From Phaeoceros laevis (taxonomy: Eukaryota; Anthocerotophyta; Anthocerotopsida; Notothyladales), in assembly GCA_049999765.1 (NCBI GenBank), contig JBNGIQ010005310.1, forward strand, positions 1 through 23,628: 23,628 nt of DNA, given 5' to 3'. This document shows, one piece after another, positions 1 through 8,673 of the stretch (position 1 is its first letter; every line of letters begins with the position of its first letter). The position numbers and the translations under genes are program-made. The notes beneath the pieces are model-generated. The model did not search any database. It had not been told where the DNA came from and saw only the letters and a list, made by a program, of their open reading frames with translations.

Positions 1-348
1 CCCGTGAGCCGCTCACGGGGGCCCCGTCCCAGGAAAACTCCCCCGTCCGGTTTCCCGGCTTTTTTGACTTGCGACTTCGCGGCTTTTTAACTAAACGGCT
101 TTGTAACTTGCACGCTTGTAACTTGCACGCTTTCCAAACACACACCGAGGTCCGAGGTGCCATAGCCAACAAGCTACGATGGAGAAATTTCGAAGGGGCA
201 GTCTTGTTCGTAACCAAATTGTGATCCTGCAACCGGCACACCTATAGCTTCAGCTACTCCCCCAATCTCATCGAACAGAACTCAGCAATGCATTCTACCA
301 CCAGACCCCATTCTCCGCACAAATGGAAACAGCTGGCCTGCAACTAAG

Positions 349-432
349 GGCAAGCAGACGGGACCAGAAGCGGCGTGGCAATCACAATCTGGCAAGCAAA
401 CGGGACCAGAAGCGGCGTGGCATTCACAATCC
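349..432. repeat. 42-bp tandem duplication, two copies
   Basis: Two adjacent 42-bp units (349-390 and 391-432) both begin ggcaagca and contain gggaccagaagcggcgtggc. They differ at about three positions. The unit length is a multiple of three, so an open frame passes through both, but no recognised protein is encoded. Confidence 0.85.
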
Positions 433-463
433 GCAACAACACCCGCAGGCCACACATACCACA

Positions 464-562
464 CCGCCTCCCTGCCGCCTCCCTGCCCGCCTCCCTGCCG
501 CCTCCCTGCCAGCCTACCTGCCAGCCTCCCTGCCGCCTCCCTGTCAGCCTCCCTGCCAGCCC
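464..562. repeat. Minisatellite of about eight GCCTCCCTGCC units
   Basis: Eight consecutive units of 11-12 bases with core GCCTCCCTGCC run from about 467 to 556. Variants include GCCTACCTGCCA and GCCTCCCTGTCA. On the other strand the array is G-rich with GGG/GG runs. All frames stay open through it, which explains the proline- and glycine-rich spurious open frames in this area. Confidence 0.85.
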
Positions 563-952
563 GCCAAGAATCCCGCAACAATTGCTTGGATGGATGCGCG
601 GGATAGCAACCACGGCGGGCTTCAAACATTTCGGACATTTCCCGCTTCCGGAGACCCCGCCGGCGCAAATCGGCCGTCGAGTCGGCCTCGACGGGGCGAT
701 TCAAACATGGTGCACCCAGGATTGACGGGGGACCCGTCAGGACCCGACGGTGAACCCTAATCGCCCGTGAGAGTTCCTGACGGGGGGATGTTTGAGTCCC
801 CCTAATATATGCACATGGGGGACGGGCATGGGGTCTTCCTAAGTTCCTACTACTACTACTAGACCCAGTAGTACCTAAGTTACCGGTATGCCTCGAGTGG
901 CACGAGGGGCGGCATGCGGGGGGCTCGGTGCCAGGTAACCGGATTGGCCTCT

Positions 953-1191
953 GGTGGGTGGGGCCCACCACCTGCCAATTCCATTCCTTCAATTTCCTTG
1001 GACTTGACTCTGCGACAGTGTCGAAACTGTTTAAAAATCTAAAATGTGGAGTGGGCAGTTTCAGGGAGCCTTCGCGATGGGGTCATGCGTAGCCAGGCTC
1101 CTTCGTGCAACTTCCAGTGCAAGCCACGCGTTGCGGAAACTTGGATCGAGTGAGGTAGCTCCGAAATATGGAACACGCTGGACCTTGCCAG
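953..1191 (+). promoter_or_regulatory. Candidate promoter and leader exon of RGLG
   Basis: At 958-970 the sequence GTGGGGCCCACC resembles the GGGCCCAC/TGGGCC site II (TCP-binding) element common in plant housekeeping promoters. An A/T-rich stretch (gtttaaaaatc) lies near 1029. A strong splice donor, CCAG|GTAAGTACG, falls at 1191/1192, about 490 bases before the RGLG start codon. Together these suggest a start of transcription near 1050 and a 5'-leader intron with possible acceptors such as ttgttcag at 1584. There is no direct evidence for transcription, and the leader would contain upstream ATGs at 1044 and 1077. Confidence 0.3.
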
Positions 1192-1677
1192 GTAAGTACG
1201 GGTGTGTTTCGGGTCCTCTGGCCACCGTGCGTTGTTTCAGCTGCTGTACCCTGCGCATCTGGATCTGGGCACTTTGCTAAGGGGGCGCTTGAATCCAGTT
1301 TTGCAACGCGCTGTGCTGTACAACTTACGAGATTCGGGGTCTTTGGGGGTGAAGCGAGAATCAGGTTCATTGAAGCTCCGCTTTTCTTCGGTGTTGCGTC
1401 ACGTTTGACCGATTCCTAGATTTCCCAGGTAAATTTTTGTGCTCAGATCGTCCAAGGCAGGAGGTCTGGTAGCCACTTGCAGAATCAGTGCAGGGGCATC
1501 AGGACGCTTGTATGAATTGTAGTGTTGAGAATCTAGTTTTTCATGGAATTTGGATGTTCATGTTAAATTCGTTCTATTGTTCAGATTTTTGCTGGGCGGA
1601 GGCTGTCAGTGTCACTGCGGAATTCTGGTTGAATTCAAGCCTTTTCTGAATTGTACTGGTGTTCGGAGGTTGCTGTC

Positions 1678-4126
1678 ATGGGAAGTTCGCACTCGTCTCC
1701 CCAGACATATATACCCCCACCTAGACCGACTCCTACTTATCCAACACAGAGGCCTGAGCCGCCGCCGGTGGCCGCACACACTTATTATCCGGCTGCTCAA
1801 GCGTACCCGGAGACTGCCTATCCTCCTCCACCCACCACCGGTGGCGGTCCTCAGCTGGGGAGGAGGTTTTCAAGAATGTATTCTCGTATTGATGATAAAT
1901 ATGTTAGTCTGGATCAGGTACAGGATCGGTGGAATTTAGTGTTTGATGCGAGCAATGCGAACTTTTTACTGCAATATGTTGTGAGCCACGCTGTCCTGGT
2001 CAAGCTCTCCATAACATCTTTTACTCTTCGCAGGTTCAAAATGAGCTGGGCGTAGCTGGGTTGGAGTCATCAAACCTTATAGTTGGTATTGATTTCACGA
2101 AAAGCAATGAGTGGACAGGTGAGCTTGCTTGCTTCTTTTTTGCTTCCTTGGCAGGACTGGTATCAGAGCCAGATTGCCATTATTTGCTATGCTTAGAGGT
2201 GTTTCCATCCGTTGCAGGCAAGCACTCATTCAATGGACGGAGTCTACACTCACTGCTGCCTGCCCCTATGATGAACCCTTATGAGCAAGCACTCTCCATC
2301 ATAGGCCGAACTTTGTCTCCTTTTGACGAGGACAACCTTATTCCCTGTTTTGGCTTTGGAGATGGTGCGTGTGCTACTTACAAGGGTTCGAAGAATTTGT
2401 TTGTGTTTTCTAGTTGCTGTGTTATAAGCCAGTGCATGAGACCTGTGCTCTCGATTTGCAGCGTCAACCCATGACCAGCACGTTTTCAGTTTTTTTCAAG
2501 ACCACAGGCCATGCAATGGCTTTGAAGAAGCCCTGCAACGCTATAGGGCCATAGTACCTCAGCTTCGGCTTGCAGGTTTGTCATTCATTGAGCTTCGTGC
2601 TATCCTAGCAAAGGTGGTGGCGGATTATGGACCGAACGTGTTCTAACAGTTCCGGTTTCTTTGTGGGCCTCGGTCTGTGATATGTCCTTGAGATTCCAGG
2701 ACCAACCTCTTTTGCCCCGTTGATCGAAGCTGCGATTGAGATTGTTGAAGAAAGCGGTGGACAGTATCATGTTCTTGTGATTATTGCAGATGGACAGGTC
2801 TGGCCCCCAGCTGAAATATTCGGTTCGTTTGTTTGATTGTGTGAATAGCACCTTACTCGAAGTCTGCTCTCTTACAGGTTACCAGGAGTGTTGATACTGA
2901 ACCAGGGCACGTGAGCCCACAAGAGGAAGCTACCATCAATGCAATTGTGGCTGCAAGGTATTGTAGTGTGGAGCTTCTAGATGCAAGCAGCCTCTTCTAA
3001 TGCACATCGAAGGATGTGGACGAGGCAATGAACTCAATCTTTGTGTTCCTCTGTAACAGCGAGCATCCACTGTCAATTATTTTGGTTGGAGTGGGAGATG
3101 GACCATGGGATACAATGCGGGAGTTTGATGACAATATTCCTGCTCGTGGTTTCGATAACTTCCAGGTGGGAACCCTGCTATCGACCACATGGTGCAAATT
3201 AGGATATATCAGAGTTGCTGATTTATTTCTTTCTTGCAGTTTGTAAATTTCACCCAAATCATGGCGAAGAGCATGCCTGCAGCTCAAAAGGAGGCATTGT
3301 TCGCCCTCTCTGCTTTGATGGAGATACCGTCTCAGTATAAAGCAAGTATAGAACTCAAGATGTTGGGGTATGTATGGACTTTAATGGTTTGAGCAACAGC
3401 TTATGCTATGTTGGTGTAGAGTTGTATGAATTGAAGGTTTTGTCCTGAGGTCATCTGACATTGATTGATGGTTTCTGGCCCGAACTATGCAGGAGGAGAA
3501 AAGGTGGTGTAAAGAGAAATCCTCCTTTACCACCTCCTCCAAGAGTTCTACAAGCAGATGCAACTGCTGCCAGCGGCTATCCACATGCTGCACCTAGCAT
3601 GGCTCCTTCTAGCTATCCTGACGTGCCCCCTGCTTCTGGTTACTCTCGTGACTGGAGCTTCGTATATGGTGCTACTGGGGGGGGTACACCATTTGCTCAA
3701 ACGTCTACTGCAAATAGTGATCAGGTCAGATTTAGCATAGGTTAAGCTTTGCATCACGAATGCAATCTGGTGTTTCTGTGTTTGGTTGCGTGGTGAAATG
3801 TTGCTGGCCTGATATCTTCTGATGATCTTACTGGAAAGTGATGGTTGTTATGCATTTGGTTTCAGACCTGCCCTATCTGTTACACAAACCCGAAGGACAT
3901 GGCTTTCCAGTGTGGCCATCAGGTAAATTGAAGCTTCTTTAGTCCTCCTTGACTTGATGCTGCAGGGTTGCAGAAATGGCATTAGCCTCCGCTGGCCAGG
4001 TTGTGTTATTTCTGGCTTCCTAATCCGGCGCCCCTGACTCTGCAGACGTGTAAGGAGTGCGGAAGTACCTTGACGTTGTGCCCAATATGCCGGGTCACGA
4101 TAGTTACACGAATACGTCTGTACTAG
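1678..4126 (+). CDS. RGLG: RGLG-type copine/vWA RING E3 ubiquitin ligase, 11 exons
   Basis: Exons joined by GT-AG introns: 1678-1917, 2034-2118, 2218-2364, 2462-2575, 2700-2797, 2878-2957, 3060-3165, 3240-3367, 3493-3724, 3866-3922, 4046-4126. All phases agree, giving 375 residues. The protein starts MGSSHSS, a Gly-2/Ser-6 N-myristoylation motif expected to anchor it to the plasma membrane. A proline/tyrosine-rich N-terminus follows, then the copine-like vWA domain (about 85-275) with a MIDAS-type D100-x-T102-x-S104. A proline-rich linker leads to a C-terminal RING with Cys332, Cys335, Cys346, His348, Cys351, Cys354, Cys361 and Cys364, ending RIRLY. The Arabidopsis RGLG1/2 proteins of this architecture act as ubiquitin ligases in hormone and stress signalling. 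That role here is inferred from the family. The gene is complete and intact. Confidence 0.95.
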
Positions 4127-4553
4127 GCCCCACATTTGTTTGTACCAAAGTAATCAGCTGGCTGTGTACATTAACCCATTTTCTCAGCCAACAGATTGGG
4201 GTGGGATTTAAGGTTGCGGATCGGTTCACATGGTTCTGGCGTTCTAGTATGAAGGCCCAGAGTCGCCTTTGTTTTTGGGCATTTCCTGCAACTGTCAGGA
4301 AGCCTGTACTTGTATTTCGAACAAGGGGCACACTTGCAAGGTGCATAGGATGCATAGCGCAAGGCAAGCATCCCTTAGGCGGAGAGGAGGCTGAAGTACT
4401 GTTCCTTGGGTTTATTGCGGGACGGAGGGGCATGCAAGATAGTATTAGCGGTGGCAGCAAAAGTGGATGTTCGTGGGTTCCTCTCCGTAGCGCTTCGCAC
4501 AATAAGCTTACACGCTGCCCAGGCAGCCAGGTGACGCAGACTTGTCACGCCTG
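4127..4553. other. Shared 3' intergenic region between convergent RGLG and PPR genes
   Basis: This 427-base stretch separates two convergent stop codons and must hold both 3' untranslated regions. AATAAA on the minus strand at 4416-4411 lies about 140 bases beyond the PPR stop and is a plausible poly(A) signal. No clear plus-strand signal was seen. Open frames on both strands here match no family. Confidence 0.6.
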
Positions 4554-7088
4554 CTACTGCCGGTCCCCACATGAACAGTAGCCATTTTGAAAACGATGCA
4601 GACGGTGGGCATCTCTGACTATGATACTTCGTTTCTCGATACTCGAGATGATCTTCGTGCTACTGTGGCAGTCATTGCACATGCGAAGATTTTTAGTGAC
4701 CAGTAAAGAAGTGCCTTCCGGAGTGTTCAGGAGACCATAAGCCAAGGCCAATTTCTCTGCATGCCCACACAAAGCGTCTTCCTTCTCTTTCTCGGACATA
4801 AGCTTCAGCACTAATTCTGTTTGTGGCACATGTCCTCTTTCCTTCAGCCTCACACTCATTCCTCTCATTTTCGATGATATATCATGCCTTTCGTCACCCA
4901 CCGTGAACTCATGCACCTTGTTTTTCACTTCGATCCCCGCCTTTCCAGGCTTCTTCCAAGCACCTACAGACTTTCTCATGGTTTCTATCTCTCGTACATC
5001 CTTCCACCTCCCAGCACTTGCATAAATGTTACCCAAGAGAACGTAAGGAGATGCATTCATGGGTTCCAGTTGCACAAGAATGTCAAAACATCGCCTTCCA
5101 CGCTGGACGTCACCGACGTTTTTGCAGGCACTCAGCAAAGATTTCCATCCGACAACATTATTCTCAAACGGCATACTACGCAACACACTCTCTGCTTCCT
5201 CTAGATGGCCTGATCTTGCAAGAATGTCAACCATACAGTTACAATGATTGACAGTGGGTGAGATACCATGATCCTCTATCATCGTCCTGAAAAATAACTG
5301 GCCCTCATGCACTAGGCCCGAGTGACTGCACGCCACAAAAAGGCAAATGAAAGTGGTGTCGTCAGGCTCAATACCTTGCTCACGCATTTCATTGAAACAC
5401 TTCACGGCCATCCGAGCATCGCTATTTTCTGCATACCCAGATAGCAGGGCATTCCAAGTTACCACATTTTTCCTCGGCATTCTCTGAAACACTGTGTGAG
5501 CATTGTCTAAACTCCCACAGATAGCGTACATGTACACCAGGGTGCTGCCAACAAGCACATCCCCTTCTAGTCCTCTTTCCTGAATCTGTGCATGAAGCTG
5601 TTTACCCTGATCCAGAGCTCCGATGCTAGCACATGCTTGCAGGAGGCATACAAATGTAACATAATCACCTGGAGTCATGCCCTGCAGCTGCATACTTGAA
5701 TAGAGAGCTAGAGCTTCTTGACCAAATCCCTGCTGGGCATATCCTGCAATCATTGCAGTCCACGCCACATCATCTCTCCTGGGAAGCTGGTCAAATAGTC
5801 TACGAGCATCATTTAAGCGGCCACATTTGGAGTACATTGTCACCAGGCAGCTGCCAAGAACTACATTGGATTCCATGCCTCTTCGCCGGATGTGAGCATG
5901 AAGCTGCTCCCCCTGGTGCAAATCTCCGATGCTGGCACATGCTTGCAGTAAGAATGCAAATGTGACATCATCTGCCGGACTCATGCTATCCTGTTGCATA
6001 CTAGTATAAAGAGAAATGGCTTCTTCACCCAGCCCACGGCGAGCATATCCTGCAATCATAGAATTCCATGTTACTGTATTTCTTGTGGGCATTATGTCAA
6101 ACACCCTGCGGGCATCATCCAAGCTCCCACATTTTGCATACATGTCTACAAGGCAGCTCGCAACCACTACATCAGAGAGTAGTCCCCTTGCATCAATTTG
6201 TGAGTGAAGCTGCTTTCCCTGATGTAGTGCTCCTACACTGATGCATGCCTGTAATAGGCATATAAATGTTACGTGGTTGGCTGGAGTGCTCTGTTGCATA
6301 GTGGCATACAAGGCAATGGCTTCCTGAAAATTCCCATGCTGAGCATACCCTGCTATCATAGCGTTCCACGTCACGACATTTTTGCTTGGCAGATTGTCAA
6401 ACACCCTGCGGGCCCCATCTAGGCTCCCACACTTTGCATATGCGTTTACAAGGGAGGTGCCAACGAATATATTGGGCTTATGTGCAGTCCCCAGAATATC
6501 AGCATGAACTTCCATGCTGAAAGACAGATCATCCGCAGCTGCACAGGCTTTTAGGACCGCAACAAATGTATGGTTGTCTGGCTTCACAGTTGACTGTCGC
6601 ATTTGCCGATATAGTTCTATAGCCTCTGCTGGCTTTCCATGTTGAGTATGAGCCCAGATGATGGAGGTCCACATAAAATGGTCCGGCACATCGACCTTGG
6701 CAAAGACCCGCCTTACTTCCTCCAACCTTCCATGAGAAGCATAGACCCGCATGATGTGGTTGGCCAAAAATTCGTTTGACTCATACCCACTTCTGACAGC
6801 AAGGGCATGGACGCGGGTGCCAAGAACAAGGTCCTTCTGGGCAATGCACTTCTTTAGGACGCCATAAAAGACGTACTTGTCAGTAGAAGCTCCTTGCTGC
6901 ACCATGAGGTCCAAGGTATCAACAAGTTCAGGGAGCTGCTCTTCGTTAAATAGTTTGCCCCAGTCAGCAACCTGTAAGTGCCTTTCATGCCTCGCGGCCA
7001 CTCTGCACGGTTTGAGACTGTGAGAAAAAGACAACCTATGATGCCCTCGCATGCATTCTTGGCTACCAAATCCAGACTGGTGCCACAT
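4554..7088 (-). CDS. PLS-class PPR protein with E1, E2 and DYW cytidine-deaminase domains
   Basis: Predicted organelle C-to-U RNA-editing factor of 844 residues from ATG 7088. After a divergent N-terminus come an L-S lead-in, four P-L-S triplets and the P2-L2-S2, E1 and E2 motifs. A PG box (KKPGKAGIEV) leads into the DYW domain. The deaminase signature is present: His776-x-Glu778 (HAE) and Cys804-x-x-Cys807 (CNDC). The second zinc site keeps His831, Cys838 and Cys840 (RLHRF, CSCGD), but only one of the usual two adjacent histidines. The last residues are DRQ instead of DYW. The start is uncertain. A good acceptor (ctttttctcacag) at 7018 lies inside the N-terminal frame, and a candidate first exon sits at 7499-7632. 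It is the head-to-head paralog of the PPR gene at 8674-11523. Confidence 0.9.
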   Translation of the reverse strand: MWHQSGFGSQECMRGHHRLSFSHSLKPCRVAARHERHLQVADWGKLFNEEQLPELVDTLDLMVQQGASTDKYVFYGVLKKCIAQKDLVLGTRVHALAVRSGYESNEFLANHIMRVYASHGRLEEVRRVFAKVDVPDHFMWTSIIWAHTQHGKPAEAIELYRQMRQSTVKPDNHTFVAVLKACAAADDLSFSMEVHADILGTAHKPNIFVGTSLVNAYAKCGSLDGARRVFDNLPSKNVVTWNAMIAGYAQHGNFQEAIALYATMQQSTPANHVTFICLLQACISVGALHQGKQLHSQIDARGLLSDVVVASCLVDMYAKCGSLDDARRVFDIMPTRNTVTWNSMIAGYARRGLGEEAISLYTSMQQDSMSPADDVTFAFLLQACASIGDLHQGEQLHAHIRRRGMESNVVLGSCLVTMYSKCGRLNDARRLFDQLPRRDDVAWTAMIAGYAQQGFGQEALALYSSMQLQGMTPGDYVTFVCLLQACASIGALDQGKQLHAQIQERGLEGDVLVGSTLVYMYAICGSLDNAHTVFQRMPRKNVVTWNALLSGYAENSDARMAVKCFNEMREQGIEPDDTTFICLFVACSHSGLVHEGQLFFRTMIEDHGISPTVNHCNCMVDILARSGHLEEAESVLRSMPFENNVVGWKSLLSACKNVGDVQRGRRCFDILVQLEPMNASPYVLLGNIYASAGRWKDVREIETMRKSVGAWKKPGKAGIEVKNKVHEFTVGDERHDISSKMRGMSVRLKERGHVPQTELVLKLMSEKEKEDALCGHAEKLALAYGLLNTPEGTSLLVTKNLRMCNDCHSSTKIISSIEKRSIIVRDAHRLHRFQNGYCSCGDRQ

Positions 7089-7498
7089 ATCGTCTTGACA
7101 TTTGGGGATTCAGAAGGAACTGAGTGTCGGCAGACCTTCTCGTGGGGTGCACGAGCCAGCCGTCCTTCCTTCTCGCATTCTCCTTTCAACCCATGTGTTC
7201 TATGCCTAGAATTTCATTCTACGGTGTATAATTACGAAGGACATCTGTACAGTGCGCAACCACGATTTCGCATATGAAGTTATGAACACCTTCAAGGTCA
7301 GTTTCGTTCAATGTCGCCGGGCATCACCTTCAAGGTAATGCCGGGTGATGTACTGCCACCAACAAGTTCACGCCTATCCTCGCTACCCACAGATAAAAAA
7401 ATGAATCTCATCTATGTACATTGCACACCTTGCACGGAAACTACTCACCTGGGCTTATCATTTCTACATATAACAAGGTGTGCATATCAATTGGCCAC

Positions 7499-7632
7499 CT
7501 GACTGAAGTAGCGGCTGGGCATCTGCAGTAAGCCATTGTCTTGAGCAATATCTGTGGACTTGGATTCGCAAAACAAGACAATCTGCGGAGCTGATTAAGG
7601 GCACGATTGAGCTGCAGCGGGCTGACAGCCAT
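7499..7632 (-). other. Candidate transit-peptide exon of the minus-strand PPR gene
   Basis: From ATG 7632 the minus strand encodes 44 residues beginning MAVSPLQLNRALNQLRRLSC. It contains several arginines, serines and leucines and no acidic residue, as expected of a mitochondrial or plastid transit peptide. It ends in a donor GTCAG|GTGGCC in phase 2. The acceptor at 7018 (TTTTTCTCACAG|TCTCAAACC) requires phase 2 and restores the frame as S-LKPCRV, giving an 865-residue protein with a 481-base intron. The fit of composition, phase and acceptor is suggestive, but the donor is only moderate and no transcript evidence exists. Confidence 0.35.
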
Positions 7633-8318
7633 TAAGAATGCCTCCCCAGTGATGCGGAGGTCGAAATCCACTTTTACGTGGAAGTTGGGTCCCCAGTCCA
7701 CCAAACGAGGACCCGCAAGTTCAGAGGTACCTGGAGACAAGGCTCTCAATCGGGTCCAGAACCGATGTCATAAACGTTCCGGAATACATCCTAACTGGGT
7801 TCACACTGCACACAGTCCGCCTCAGACAGACAATGACTTCTAGACGGCAGGCATGTCTACATTGTCTGACTTCAAAGTGCAAATTGCAGCCTCCAAAGTC
7901 CAACCCATAATGTTAGGGTTGTAATTCGGACAATCTCCATGCTCCGCAATTCTATGTAATCTGGACAATTTTCCAGCACCGCAGCTGCAGATGCTCCTGC
8001 TTGACTCCAGCTTTAGCTACCAGCCTGGTGCAGCCAAATCCGTCTGGAAACATAGTGCAGCAACCAGTCAAGCACCTAAGTGCTATCTGTTCACCGGTAT
8101 GCAAACTGCTGCCCAATCAGCGATTATCAATTATGGCGGGATGTGCGACCTCGAGCTGCGTCCCACCAGCGAGGCCAGGTTGTCAAAGGATATCAGACCT
8201 GCGTAACTTGTTCACGTGTAAAGGAATTATGAAAAAGCTGGCGACTGCAGCCTAACAACCGCTCTGAGATTTCATCTCTTAGTGTCTTGCAGGGGAGATC
8301 TCACAGGAGCTGGAGGCG

Positions 8319-8360
8319 ATGTGCAAAAAATTTCAGTTGTGCGGCATCAGGTTGAACAGG
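8319..8360 (+). other. Weak candidate first exon of the plus-strand PPR gene
   Basis: ATG 8319 opens a 14-codon basic peptide (MCKKFQLCGIRLNR) ending in donor AACAGG|GTAACA in phase 0. Joined to the acceptor TTTTTTGACAG at 8655, it reads in frame into SHQPCRV and the PPR body. The peptide is short for a transit sequence, and the frame also runs upstream of the ATG to an acceptor-like ttgcag near 8292. The true first exon may therefore lie elsewhere. Confidence 0.2.
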
Positions 8361-8673
8361 GTAACACCTAGCAAAGCTTTTATCTCTTCTTGATTTCGAA
8401 TTTTGGATGCTCAGTAGCACATGCCTGCAAAAGTTTTTGATCGTGCATTCAGTAACGTTGCAGACATACTTAGCTACGCAGACTTCAAACACCAACGTGG
8501 CTTGGGGCATCACGAGGGACAAAGGAGGTGCAAGTGTTTCTGCGCCAGTGACACCTTGTGATTTTAGCAGCTGTACTTCTCAGTCTAGCAGAAACATGCT
8601 GAGAACCATTTGGGCCTGTTAGCTCTCAGAAGTCAAAAACTTCATTTTTTGACAGTCGCACCAGCCTTGCAGG

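Larger units (their letters stand above)
1..1040. other. GC-rich, repeat-bearing sequence upstream of RGLG
   Basis: No convincing gene is present. The stretch is rich in short inverted repeats. Positions 1-19 are a near-perfect palindrome (cccgtgagc, one base, gctcacggg). Around 676-694 the arms CGTCGAG and CTCGACG face each other, and around 722-740 TGACGGG faces CCCGTCA. It also holds two direct-repeat arrays listed separately and a short CTA microsatellite near 848-863. Long open frames on both strands here are low-complexity and match no family I recognise. The look is that of a decayed non-autonomous mobile element or satellite-like DNA, but I see no terminal repeats, target-site duplication or transposase, so the nature is undecided. 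Confidence 0.5.
7089..8655. other. Intergenic region between divergent PPR genes
   Basis: About 1.6 kb separates the two PPR frames and should hold both promoters and any 5' exons. Apart from the two candidate first exons listed separately I see no recognisable gene. The open frames here lack homology I can recognise. No PPR-like remnants were noticed. Confidence 0.5.

Noticed and set aside
282-992. Long open frames on both strands (236, 145, 116 and 93 codons)
   Set aside because: They result from the GC-rich minisatellite, which lacks stop codons in all frames. Composition is low-complexity Pro/Gly/Arg/Ala, and no family is recognisable.
1077-1191. Alternative N-terminal exon for RGLG starting MGSCVA, which also looks like a lipidation motif
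   Set aside because: It does not splice in frame to 1678 at the acceptors examined, and the exon at 1678 already supplies a family-like start with its own Gly-2.
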